A stretch of 64,000 nucleotides of DNA from Hordeum vulgare subsp. vulgare (taxonomy: Eukaryota > Streptophyta > Magnoliopsida > Poales > Poaceae), in contig NC_058521.1 in NCBI RefSeq assembly GCF_904849725.1, forward strand, positions 431,848,676 through 431,912,675. The letters run 5' to 3'. The notes below the pieces were generated by a model. It saw only the letters and a program-made list of their open reading frames with translations, had not been told where the DNA came from and made no database searches. Within the stretch, counting starts at the first letter, position 1, and every line of letters begins with the position of its first letter. Shown here one piece after another: positions 1 through 10,804 of this stretch. The position numbers and the translations under genes were made by a program.

Positions 1-505
1 AGACAAAGGTCGTCTTCTATGCCTTAGCCGTAGACTCTAAAGTATGCCATGCTGGGTACCGCAGCTGATGTGGGCCTTGACTCAAAGTCTGTTGAGAGGT
101 ACAGAAAGTGATCCATGATGGAATCACTGCCAGCGGTCAAAATTTATCCTTAGTAACTAACGGACTAAGGAAATTTTCTCGATTATGGAGGTGGTTGAAG
201 AGTTCGTCGTAAAGGGTTACATCGATGCAAGCTTTGACACTAATCCGAATAACTATGATTAGTGAAACGGATTCGTATAGTAGAGTAGATATTTGGAGTA
301 TTTCTGAATAGCACTTAGTAGCAGCATCTATAAGATGACATAAAGATTTGTAAAGAACGCACGGATCTGAAAGTTTCAGAACCGTTGACTAAAACATCTC
401 TCACGAGCAAGACGTGATCAGACCCCATAACTATATGGGTCTTGGATTCGTTGGAATCACATGGTGATGTGAGCTAGATTATTGACTCTAGTGCAAGTGG
501 GAGAC
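1..505 (+). pseudogene. R1: decayed 3' end of an Angela-type Copia polyprotein (RNase H region)
   Basis: This stretch precedes a + strand Angela-type LTR and carries the remains of the Copia RNase H domain. A short run near 217-260 reads [13 protein letters not shown], the counterpart of [14 protein letters not shown] in the better-preserved element R7. Stops and frameshifts interrupt it everywhere, so no product is possible. The last 15 bases (491-505, GTGCAAGTGGGAGAC) are the polypurine tract that primes plus-strand DNA synthesis in this family, directly abutting the LTR. The rest of the element lies left of the window. Assignment to the Angela/BARE/WIS group rests on the polypurine tract, the LTR start and this short protein match. 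Confidence 0.8.
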
Positions 506-2320
506 TGTTGGAAATATGCCCTAGAGGCAATAATAAATAAGTTATTATTATATTTCTTAGTTCATGATAATCGTTTATTATCCATGCTATAATTGTATTG
601 ATTGGAAACACAGTGCATGTGTGGATACATAGACAAAACATTGTCCCTGGTAAGCCTCTAGTTGACTAGCTCGTTGATCAAAGATGGTCAAGGTTTCCAG
701 ACCATAGGCAAGTGTTTTCACTTGATAACGGGATCACATCATTAGGAGAATCATGTGATGGACTAGACCCAAACTAATAGACGTAGTATGTTGATCGTGT
801 TATTTTTGTTGCTACTGTTTTCTGCGTGTCAAGTATTTGTTCCTATGACCATGAGATCATATAACTCACTGACACCGAAGGAATGCTTTATGTGTATCAA
901 ATGTCGCAACGTAACTGGGTGACTATAAAGATGCTCTACAGGTATCTCCGAAGGTGTTCATTGAGTTAGTATGGATCAAGACTGGGATTTGTCACTCCGT
1001 GTGACGTAGAGGTATCTTGGGGCCCACTCGGTAATACAACATCACACACAAGCGTTGCAAGCAATGTGACTTAGTGTAAGTTGCGGGATCTTGTATTACG
1101 GAACGAGTAAAGAGACTTGCCGGTAAACGAGATTGAAATAGGTATGCGGATACTGACGATCGAATCTCTGGCAAGTAACATACCGAAGGACAAAGGGAAT
1201 GACATACGGGATTATATGAATCCTTGGCACTGAGGTTAAAACGATAAGATCTTCGTAGAATATGTAGGATCCAATATGGGCATCCAGGTCCCGCTATTGG
1301 ATATTGACCGAGGAGTCTCTCGGGTCATGTCTACATAGTTCTCGAGCCCGCAGGGTCTACACACTTAAGGTTCGACGTTGTTTTATGCGTATTTGAGTTA
1401 TATGGTTGGTTACCGAATGTTGTTCGGAGTCCCGGATGAGATCCGGACGTCACGAGGGTTTCCGAAATGGTCCGGAAATGAAGAATGATATATAGGATGA
1501 CCTCATTTGATTAGCGGAAGGTTTTCGGAGTTACCGGGAATGTACCGGGAATGACGAATGGGTTCCGGGTGTTCACCGGGGGGCAACCCACCCCGGGGAA
1601 GCCCATAGGCCTTAGGGGTGGTGCACCAGCGCTTACTGGGCTGGTGGGACAGCCCAAGAAGGCCCTATGCGCCATAGGAAGAAAATCAAAGAGAAAAGAA
1701 AAAAAAAGAGGAGGTGGAAAAAGGGGGAAGGACTCCTCCTTCCAAACCTAGTTGGACTCGATTTGGAAGGGGAGGGTTCCCCCCCTTGGCTCGGCCGAAC
1801 TCCTTGGGGGTCCTTGGACCCCAAGGCAAGGCTCCCCCTCTTCTCCCTATATATACGGAGGTTTTAGGGCTGATTTGAGACAACTTTGCCATGGCAGCCC
1901 GACCACATACCTCCATGGTTTTTCCTTTAGATCACGTTTCTGCCGAGCTCGGGCGGAGCCCTGCTGAGATTAGATCACCACCAACCTCCGGAGCGCCGTC
2001 ACGCTGCCGGAGAACTCATCTACCTCTCCGTCTCTCTTGCTGGATCAAGAAGGCCGAGATCATCGTCGAGCTATACGTGTGCTGAACGCGGAGGTGCCGT
2101 CCGTTCGGCACTAGATCGTGGGACTGATCGCGGGACGGTTCGCTGGGCGGATCTAGGGACGTGAGGACGTCCCACTACATCAACCGCGTTCACTAACGCT
2201 TCTGCTGTGCGATCTACAAGGGTACGTAGATCGGAAATCCCCTCTCATAGATGGACATCACCATGATAGGTCTTCTTGCGCGTAGGAAATTTTTTGTTTC
2301 CCATGCGACGTTCCCCAACA
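506..2320 (+). repeat. R1: 3' LTR of an Angela-type Copia element
   Basis: The LTR starts TGTTGGAAATATGCCC and ends GTTCCCCAACA, giving the terminal pair TGTTGG/CCAACA. Its length of about 1.8 kb and its sequence match the LTRs of R7, R9 and R10 in the opposite orientation. The polypurine tract just before it identifies it as the 3' LTR. The five bases after it (2321-2325, ACCTT) should be the target-site duplication, but the partner copy is outside the window. R1 sits inside the gag of R2. Small reading frames in the LTR recur in the other LTR copies and look non-coding. Confidence 0.93.
1849..1856 (+). promoter_or_regulatory. TATA box of the R1 LTR
   Basis: TATATATA in the context CCCTATATATACGG. 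The same motif recurs in the R7, R9 and R10 LTRs (for example 49032-49039 on the - strand), as expected for an LTR promoter driving genomic-length transcription. Confidence 0.7.
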
Positions 2321-2969
2321 ACCTTTCAGTGTGCCACTGAGAGTAGTTCGTCATGGTATTATCTAGGAGTTTTGTGTCTTATCCTAACATGATTTCTATG
2401 AACGTTCCACCGGAGGCAGAGTCCAAGATGTTTCTTGAAGCGAAATTCAAGCCAGCGTAGAAGATTTGTATAATCATCCAAAGACTCAAGCCATGAGCGG
2501 GGCAATTTCTAATCATCAATTTCATCTTCTCCCAAGATTGTGCAACATGTTCAGTATCAAGTTGCTTAAAATTCATGATATCATTACGGAGAGAGATAAT
2601 CTTAGCCAGTGGAAAATACTTGCATATGTAAGCATCTCTGCACTTATTCCAAGAATCAATACTATTTTTGGGCAAAAACGAAAACCAAGTTTTTGCTCGA
2701 TCTCGCAATGAGAAAGGAAAAAGCTTCAATTTAATCACAACATTATCCACATATTTCTTCTTTTGCATATCGCAAAGCTCAATGAAGGTATTAAGATGGG
2801 ATGCGGCAACTTCACTCGGAAGGCCGGAGAATTGCTCTTTCATAACAAGATTCAGCAAAGCAACATTGATTTCGTATGACTCCGCACTAGTGGCGGGAGC
2901 AATCGGAGTACTAATAAAATCATTATTATTAGTATTCGAGAAGTCACAAAGTTTGGTGTTTTCAGTCAT
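2321..2969 (-). pseudogene. R2: Athila-type Gypsy gag, cut by R1
   Basis: The - strand frame opens at an ATG at 2967-2969 (MTENTKLCDFSNTN) and encodes a retrotransposon Gag protein, which forms the particle that packages the element's RNA. Diagnostic stretches are LKLFPFSLRDRAKTWFSFLP and CKYFPLAKIISLRNDIMNF, typical of the gag domain of Athila-lineage Gypsy elements. A stop follows IEIMLG near 2379. The frame then still reads DTKLLDNTMTNYSQWHTER before R1 interrupts it at 2320/2321. The remainder, including the zinc knuckle and pol, lies left of R1 outside the window. The start was placed at the first ATG giving the MTEN start; an upstream in-frame extension to 3188 looks like leader read-through. 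Confidence 0.85.
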
Positions 2970-3244
2970 GGTGACTTCAGCAAGCAAGCAAGCAAGCACA
3001 CAAGTGAACAAAGAGCGAGCGAGAGAAAAGGGTAAACGAAAAAGGCAAACAAAAAAGCAAATATTTTTTTGTAAATTTTTGTTTTTCAGAAGTGGGGGAG
3101 AGGAAAACGAGAGGCAAAAAAGGTAAATGCAAGAGATGAGTTTTCGACATTTACTTGGATGAGTTATTGACTTGATCCTCCCCAGCAACGACGCAAGAAA
3201 TCCTTCTGCTACTTCTCAAACAACAGCGCCAGAAATTGACTCGT
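2970..3244 (-). other. R2: leader with two tRNA-primer-site-like motifs
   Basis: This is the untranslated leader between the R2 5' LTR and gag. Two copies of a tRNA-Asp-like primer-binding motif occur on the - strand. One, TTTCTGGCGCTGTTG, is next to the likely LTR end (about 3220-3234). A more degraded one, TTTCTTGCGTCGTTGCTGGG, lies about 35 bases further in (3177-3200). The leader also holds short CAAG repeats near 2982-2997. Confidence 0.65.
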
Positions 3245-4748
3245 TGATGGAGACTTGCTTGCGTTGGTTTTTCCCTTGAATAGGAAAGGGTGATGCAGCA
3301 CAGGAGCTTTTAGTATTTCCCTCAGTTTGAGAACCAAGGTATCAATCCAGTAGGAGAATCTCGTCAAGTCCAGAGTACCTACACAAACAAAAAAGAGTTT
3401 GCACCCAACGCTATAAAGGGGTTATCAATCCCTTCAAGATTGATTGCAAAGTGAGATCTGAAGGCGGAAAGTGCAACGAAGAAAAAGTGTAAGGCTGAAA
3501 ATATGGTGTGAAGTAGACCCGGGGGGATAGTGTTCACTACAGGCTTCTCTCAAAATAGCAAATATTACGGTGGGTGAACAAATTACTATCGGGTAATTGA
3601 TAGAACCACGCAAAGTCATGACGATATCTAAGGCAATGATCATACATATAGGCATCACGTCCCAGACAAGTAGACCGATACTTTCTGCATCTACTACTAT
3701 TACTCTACACATCGACCGCTATCCAGCATGCATCTAGTGTATTGAGTTCATGACGAACAGAGTAACGCCTTAAGCAAGATGACATGATGTAGAGGGATAA
3801 ACTCAAACCAATGATGAAAAACCCATCTTTTTACCCTTGATGGTAACAACACGATGCGTGCCTCGCTACCCCTTCTGTCACTAGGTGAGGTCAACGCATG
3901 GTATGAACCCAAAACCAAGCACTTCTCCCATTGCAAGAATCATAGATCAAGCTGGCCAAACAAAACCCACAACTTGAAGAGAATTACAACGATATGAAAT
4001 CATGCATAAGAGAGATCAGAAGAAACTCAAATAATATTCATAGATAATCTGATCATAAATCCACAATTCATCGGATCTCGACAAACACACCGCAAAAGAA
4101 GATTACATTGAATAGATCTCTATGAAGATCATGGAGAACATTGTATTGAAGATCCAAGAGAGAGAAGAAGCCATCTAGCTACTAGCTATGGACCCGTAGG
4201 TCTATGGTGAACTACTCACACATCATCGGAGAGGTCATGGTGTTGATGAAGAAGCCCTGTGTATCCGAATCCCCCCTCCGGCAGGGCACCAGAACGTGCC
4301 CCAGATGGGATCTTGCAGAGATAGAAGCTTGCGGCAGCGGAAAAGTACTTTCGATGATCTCCTGGTTTTTTATGGAATTATTGGGAATATATAGGAGAAA
4401 GACCTAGGGCAGAGGTGGCCTAGGGAACCCACAAGCCTCGGAGGCGCGGGCCCCCTGGTCGCGGCTAGGGGGCTTGTGGGGTCCCTCGTGGCCCCTGCCT
4501 TGGTTCTCAAGCTTCACGATCTTCTTCTGTTTCGGAAAAAATCTTTTCGGAAGTTTTATTCCGTTTGGACTCCGTTTAAAATCCTCCTGTGAAAAGGGTC
4601 AAATAAACGGAAAAAACAGGAACTGGCACTGGGCACCGAGTTAATAGGTTAGTCCCAAAAAAGATATAAAAGGCATACAAAACATCCAAAGTTTGACAGG
4701 ATAATAGCATGAAACCATCAAAATTATAGATACGTTGGAGACGTATCA
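3245..4748 (-). repeat. R2: 5' LTR of an Athila-type Gypsy element
   Basis: On the - strand the LTR starts TGATACGTCTCCAACG at 4748 and ends about 1.5 kb later at ...CCATCA (3245), or at ...GTAGCA (3207) if the inner primer-site motif is the true one. The start is the common TGATACGTCTCC start of Triticeae Sabrina/WHAM-type LTRs. A TATA-like CTATATATTCC lies near 4384-4394. The LTR is followed by a primer site and gag, so it is a 5' LTR. It abuts the left arm of the R3 palindrome at 4748/4749, which is the R2 insertion site (target duplication expected AAAAT at 4749-4753). Confidence 0.85.
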
Positions 4749-7092
4749 AAAATCAAGTATGATTGTTTCTGGAATTTTTGAAAAATTCTGAGACGGAGAG
4801 CTAGTCAGGGGGCTGCACCAGTGGGCCACAAGCCCTGGAGGCGCGGGCACCCCCTGGCCGCGCCTACCAGGCTTGTGGGGCCCACGTGTCTCCCCTCCAC
4901 TTATTCTAGCTCCCATCTTTTTCCTACCTCCAGAAAAAATCGTTTCGCAGCTCAAACCCATGTTCTTGCTCCTCTTGCTGCGATTTTCGATCTCCTTGTG
5001 CAAAGCCCCATTCACAAGCTGTTTTGGGGAAATTGCTCCTTGGTATGTGACTCCTCCATTGGTCCAATTAGTTTTTGCTCTAGTGCCTTATTCGTTGCGT
5101 ATTTTTGCTGCTTTGGTGACCATGTTCTTGAGCTTTGCATGCTAATTTTAGCTGGTCCCAACTAGTTTTGATGCGTGTTATGGCACCTAGGCTCTTGTGG
5201 GAGTAGACCAACTTAGGACAAAAGCCTAAGCTTGGGGGATTATGTGTTTCTCACCGAATTTATATTCTTGCTTACACTTTCGCTTTGATAGTCGGTGTTC
5301 ACACTTTGCCACTGTATCAACCATGCTAGTTTATTTCTTTTTCTCGTTTTCTTCTCGTGTGTTTGTCTAGTTTGAGAAAACCCAAAAAGATTTTCTCGTT
5401 CTTATTTTGCTTGTTGGGAGCTTTCCCGTGTAAATAATCTTGTTTTTCTTTGGGTCAAGGTAGAAAACCATGGTTACAATGTTTAGTGGCTCTCGCATGC
5501 ATATCTGTTTATCTGTTATAGAGCCATATTACTTTGTCTTCACCTTTGTGTTTGCCTGCAGATTCTAGCTTCGTCCAATGCACGAGCACTCTTATTATTG
5601 TTCACATCATTCAGTCGTGCAAGTGAAAGGCAATAATGACGATATATGATGAAGTGACTAAGCCTGAAAAAGCTGGTATGAACTCGATCTATTTTGTTTT
5701 TGTAAATATGACTAGCTCATCGTTCCTGATTCAGCTTTGTTGTGAGAGAAACATGTTTGCAATGACAACTTAGAGATCATAGTTTGTGATGCCATGCTTA
5801 ATTCGCTAGGAGCTTATAATGGTTTTTCTTCGATGCCAAATGAATTTTGAGATGACTATGACGTAGTATGATAGGATGGTATCCTCCTTTGAATGATTCA
5901 AGTGGCTTGACCTGGTGCATGTTTATGCATGTAGTTGAAACAAAATCAACATAGCCTCTATGATATTTATGTTCATGGTGTTTCTCAATGCGTTTTGATG
6001 ACTCTTGTCGCTCTCTAGTTGGTCGCTTCCCAGTCTTTTGCTAGCCTTCACTTGTACTAAGCGGGAATACTGCTTGTGCACCCACTTCCACAAACCCAAA
6101 GTTGTTCCATATGAGTCCACCATACCTACCTATATGCGGTATCTACCTGTCGTTCCAATCAAATTTGCATGTGCCACTCTCTAAACCTTCAAGAAATAAT
6201 CTGTTTTGCATGCCCGAACCGCTCATGTGGTGACAAGGGGCTATCAGTATCTTCCATGCTAGGTGTGTTATCCTCGATACGTGTTTATTCACTATCACTC
6301 ACGAGAAAGGGGCCGGTAAATGGAATGCCCAGTTCCATGCTCAAATCGAAAAGATAATTGCAAACAAAACTCCCCCCGGATTGTTGTTGGTATGGACGAC
6401 ACCCGAATATTCGGCTAGTCGTGGAGTGTGATTGATCGGTGGTGGGGGAATCAAGACTTTACTTTTCTGTTTGGGAACCGCCTATAGTATGTGTAGCATG
6501 GAAGATGGTGAAAACTCTTAGTCATTGTGTTGACAATGAAAGGATGCCACCCAAAATTATTATCTCTGTTTTCAAAGCTTGAGCTCTGGCACCTCTACAA
6601 ATCAATGCTTCCCTCTGCGAAGGGCCTGTCTATTTATGTTCCTGTTGAGTCATCCTCTTCTTATAAAAGCGCCAATTAGAGAGCACCTCTGTCATTTTTA
6701 TGCTTTGCTTTTGACTGATATTGAGTATGACTGTGACTGGATCTTCTTTGCCATGAATTACAATGTTTAGTCAGCCCTTGGTCTTTGAAGGTGCTCTGCA
6801 TTTATGTTTTGCGGTCTCAGAAAGAGCTAGCGAGATACCATCTGTTCGTACTACTTCATGCTTGTTTTGATTGAAGTGTTGACGTTTGAAACTTATCATT
6901 ATTGCTCGCTAGTTGATTATGCCATTGATATGAGTTTACCATGAGACCTAGATGTCATTTGCTTATGTGGTTAGCTTGTGATCTTGCTGAAATTTTGGAT
7001 ATGAGTTAGACATAGTTGCAACAACAAGATCAAACAGAGTTCGTAAAAGTTTTTCTTTTGTCTCTTTCGGTTTGTCAACTAAATTGCTTGAG
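4749..7092 (+). repeat. R3 palindrome, left arm
   Basis: This is an inverted copy of 7093-10553. Several stretches match almost base for base when one arm is reverse-complemented. Examples are 6169-6357 against 7836-8024 and 6579-6770 against 7423-7614, each with about 7 or 8 differences in 190 bases. Read on +, the arm follows the normal direction of the element's 3' region and reaches GCTTGAGGACAAGCAA, the sequence that usually lies just before the polypurine tract in this group. The ATHILA ORF is missing from this arm because of a roughly 1.1-kb deletion at about 5200. Bases 5228-5239 (AAGCTTGGGGGA) look like a polypurine tract and have no counterpart in the right arm. The arm is cut at 4749 by R2. 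Short reading frames recur in both arms but show no known domain. Confidence 0.88.
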
Positions 7093-7101
7093 GACAAGCA
7101 A
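7084..7101. repeat. Central hairpin of the R3 palindrome
   Basis: TTGCTTGAGGACAAGCAA is a 7-bp perfect stem (TTGCTTG/CAAGCAA) with the loop AGGA, and it is the symmetry centre of the multi-kilobase inverted repeat. The flanks continue the symmetry with small gaps: CAACTAAA on the left, and CAACTGAATTAAAGCC when the right side is reverse-complemented. Confidence 0.88.
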
Positions 7102-10100
7102 GGCTTTAATTCAGTTGACAAACCGAAAGAGACAAAAGAAAAACGTTTACGAGCGCTATTTGATCTTGTTGTTGCAACTATGTCTAACTCATATCCAAAA
7201 TTTCAGCAAGATCACAAGCTAACCACATAAGCAAATGACATCTAGGTCTCATGGTAAACTCATATCAATGGCATGATCAACTAGCGAGCAACAATGATAA
7301 GTTTCAAACGTCAACACTTCAATCAAAACAAGCATGAAGCAGTACGAACAGATGGTATCTCGCTAGCTCTTTCTCAGACCGCAAAACATAAATGCAGAGC
7401 ACCTTCAAAGACCAAGGGCTGACTAAACATTGTAATTCATGGCAAAGAAGATCCAGTCACAGTCATACTCAATATCAGTCAAAAGCAAAGCATAAAAACG
7501 ACAGAGGTGCTCTCTAATTGGTGCTTTTATAAGAAGAGGATGACTCAATAGGAACATAAACAGACAGGCCCTTAGCAGAGGGAAGCATTGATTTGCAGAG
7601 GTGCTAGAGCTCAAGCTTTGAAAACAAAGATAATAATTTTGGGTGGCATGCTCTCATTGGCAACGCAATGACTAAGAGTTCTCAACATCTTCCACGCTAC
7701 ACATGCTATAGGCGGTTCCCAAACAGAAAAGTAAAGTTTTGACTCCCCCACCACCAATCAATCACACTCCACGGCTAGCCGAATCCTCGGGTACCGTCCA
7801 TACCAACATCAATCCTGGGGGAGTTTTGTTTGCAATTATCTTTTCGATTTGAGCATGGAACTGGGAATTCCAATTACCGACCCCTTTCTCGTGAATGATA
7901 GTGAATAAACACATATTGAGGATAACACACCTAGCATGGAAGATACTGATAGCCCCCTGTCACCACATGAGCGGTTCGGGCATGCGAAACAGATTATTTC
8001 TTGAAGGTTTAGAGAGTGGCACATGCAAATTTATTTGGAACGGCAGGTAGATACCGCGTATAGGTAGGTATGGTGGACTCACTTGGAACAACTTTGGGTT
8101 TATGGAAGTGGATGCACAAGCAGTATTCCCGCTTAGTACAAGTGAAGGCTAGCAAAAGACTGGGAAGCGACCAACTAGAGAGCGAGAACAGTAATCGAAA
8201 TGCATTGAGATTAACTAACAGTGAGTGCAAACATGAGTAGGACATAAATCACCATGAACATGAATATCATAGAGGCTATGTTAATTTTGTTTCAACTACA
8301 TGCGTGAACATGCGCCAAGTCAAGCCACTCGAAACATTAAAAGGAGGATACCATCCTATCATACTACAACACGGTCATCTCAAAATTCATGTGGGCATCC
8401 AAGACAAACCATTATAAGCTCCTAGCTAAGTAAGCATGGCATAAGCAACTATGATCTCTAAGTTGTCATTGCAAACATGTTTTTCTCACAACAAAGCTGA
8501 ATCAGGCATGATGAGCTAGTCATATTTACAAAAACAATATAGATCGAGTTCATACCAGCTTTTCCAGGCTCAATCACTTCATCATATATCATCATTATTG
8601 CCTTTCACTTGCACGACCGAACGATGTGAACAATAATAAGAGTGCTTGTGCAATGGACTAAAGCTGGAATCTGCAGGCAAACACAAAGGAGAAGACAAAG
8701 TAATATGTCTCTTTCAAAGCTAAACAGGTATGCATGCAAGAGCCACTAAACATTGTAACCAATATCTTCTACCTCGACCCAAAGAAAAAGAAAACTATTT
8801 ACAAAGGAAAACTCCCACCAAGCAAAAGAAGAAAAAGAAAATCTTTTTGGGTTTTCTCAAACTAGACAGACACACGAAAAGAAAAAGATAAAAATAAAAT
8901 AAACTAGCATGGATGATATAGTGGCAAAGTGTGAACACCGGGGAACAAAGTGAAAGCATAAGCAATAATGTAAAGTTTGTGAGAACAAAGTGGCCTAAGT
9001 TGGTCTACTCCCAAGGATGGTCCTGGCGAAACCCAAAATCATAATGGGGGTTATACGGGAGCGTTGCAGCCACTACCTGAATAGCTGCCTCACGGAGACG
9101 AGCAGCCTTTGACTCCCTCTCATACTCCTCTACCTCTCCTCTGGTTATGTAATATCTCCGTTTTACCTGAAAGTCAAAGAAGGCAGGAGCAGGAAGGGTA
9201 ATATGGAAAACACGCTGCCGATTAAATATCAAATGGTATAGGAGGGATTCATCATCCCTCTCAAGGAACTGGTAGCGTGTCAAAGCGACGCGGTCAAGGA
9301 AAGCTGTATGGAGCGGGGGATCTCCGTCGCGGATGGGTACTCCAAGAAATTTGCTATGCGGGTGGCATAGATCCCACCAAAGAAATCCCCTTCATTAGCA
9401 TTATTATTGAGCCTCCTTGCTATTATAGCTCCCATGTTGAAACTTTTGTCACCCGTTACTGCGCTCTTAAGGATACTAAGGTCAGGTGCGCAGAGGTGAC
9501 AATGCTCAATCTTGCCATTAATGCATCTGCCTATGAAGAGGGCAGAGTAATGCAAGGCAGGAAAATGAATGCTCCCCATGGTAGCTTGCGTAATGTCTCT
9601 AGTTTCTCCAACAGCTATACCAGAGAAAAAATCTCTAACCGAAGATTTAGGAGGATCAATGAGGCTACCCCAAATAGGTATTTTGCAAATTCTATTGAAA
9701 TCCTCTAAATCCATGGTATACGATTTATCATAGAGATCAAACAGTACCGATGTGTCATGGCCAGCTGAAAATTTGAATCTACGAACAAAAGAGGTAGTGA
9801 GAGCAACATACTGTTCACATTTATCGGAGATGAATTCTTCGAGTCCGACGTTGCGAACAAGTGCATCAAACTCGTCTTTGAAACCCGCCTCAATCATAAA
9901 TTCATCAGAAGACCATTCACATGGTTGTACCTGCATGTCCCTTGGTTGGTAAGGATCAGGATCCCGAATCGCAAGACGGGGACCTCTCTTGCTTGAGGAA
10001 CCACCATGAAAGTTTCTCCTGAACATCTTCCTTTTCTGAAATTTCAGTGACCCAAAGGAAAAGTGAACACGGCTCAACTAAACTAGTAGCAACTATTCCC

Positions 10101-10553
10101 ACAAGTGCCTAGATGCCATATTACACATCAAAACTAGTTGGGACCAGCTAAAATCAGCATGCGAAGCTCAAGAACATGGTCACCAAGGCAGCAAAAATAC
10201 GCGGAGTATAAGGCACTAGAGCAAAAACCAATTAGACCAGTGGAGGAGTCACTTACCAAGGAGTAATTTCCCCAAAACAGTTCGGAGAATGGTGATTTGA
10301 GCAAAGAGATCGAAAATCCCAGCAAGAGGAGCAAGAACACGGGTTTGAGCTGTGAAACGATTTTTTCTAGAGGTAGGAGAACCAGATGAGAGCAAGAATG
10401 AGTGGAGGGGGTGCCTGTGGGCCCCACAAGCCTGGGTGGCGTGGCCAGGGGGGTGCCCGCGCCATCAGGGCTTGTGGCCCACTAGTACAGCCCCCACACA
10501 AGCACTTTGTCTCAAAAAATTTCTAAAATTCCAGAAAAAACATACTTGATTTT
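7093..10553 (-). repeat. R3 palindrome, right arm (original 3' region of R3)
   Basis: This is the - strand 3' part of R3, contiguous with its gag-pro region and LTR. It pairs with 4749-7092; base 10553 is the mirror of base 4749. Besides the shared 3' untranslated sequence it contains the ATHILA-type ORF (9005-10077) that the left arm lacks. Bases 7093-9004 show no long open frame beyond short repeats of left-arm frames and look like the long 3' untranslated region typical of these elements. Confidence 0.88.
9005..10077 (-). pseudogene. R3: ATHILA ORF-1-type protein of plant Gypsy elements, one frameshift
   Basis: Two - strand frames together give one protein of about 355 residues. The first (10077-9280) starts MSRVHFSFGSLKFQKRKMFR and contains YTMDLEDFNRICKIPIWGS, MGSIHFPALHYSALFIGRC and GDKSFNMGAIIARRLN. 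The second (9283-9005) continues with HLIFNRQRVFHITLPAPAFF and an Arg/Glu/Ala-rich tail. These stretches are typical of the ATHILA ORF-1 family (I believe Pfam PF03078), encoded downstream of pol in the env position of Athila elements. Its biochemical role is not established. A single frameshift lies near 9280. The N-terminal 60 residues are basic. No clear signal peptide or membrane anchor is visible, so calling it an envelope protein is not justified. Confidence 0.8.
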
Positions 10554-10804
10554 CAGGACGTTCGGAGAACTTTTAATTTCGGGGTACTTTTCTACCGGAC
10601 GCTAAAACAGAAAACAGGGAAAATAAACTAAATCTATCATTTTTCTTCTAAGCAACCTAAAGTGAAAGCTTGGAATAGAGGTTTGTGACTCCTCGATTCA
10701 TCCATCTCATGGTCATCGAAAGAAATCTATCAGTGAGGTTGATCAAGCCTCTTTGACAAACCTTTTCGAATCGCAAAAGAGAACGGAGAATTTTCTAATA
10801 GTCA
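10554..10804 (-). other. R3: non-coding stretch where pol would be expected
   Basis: Nothing coding is visible between the end of the protease frame (10805) and the start of palindrome symmetry (10553). In autonomous Athila elements, reverse transcriptase, RNase H and integrase follow the protease. Here about 0.7 kb of non-coding DNA (10078-10804) separates protease from the ATHILA ORF. Confidence 0.7.

Noticed and set aside
1551..2085. Several short overlapping frames in the R1 LTR, echoed at 41498-42402, 48421-49523, 50848-51653 and 58024-58662
   Set aside because: They recur because the LTR recurs; they overlap each other on both strands, are low-complexity and have no domains.
6169..6357. 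Conserved small protein gene, because the same 62-codon frame appears at 7836-8024
   Set aside because: Both copies are the two arms of one palindrome, so the conservation reflects duplication of DNA, not selection on a protein.
9005..10077. Envelope gene of an infectious endogenous virus
   Set aside because: The position matches the env-like slot of Athila elements, but no signal peptide, fusion peptide or membrane anchor is visible. It is described as an ATHILA-family ORF of unknown role.
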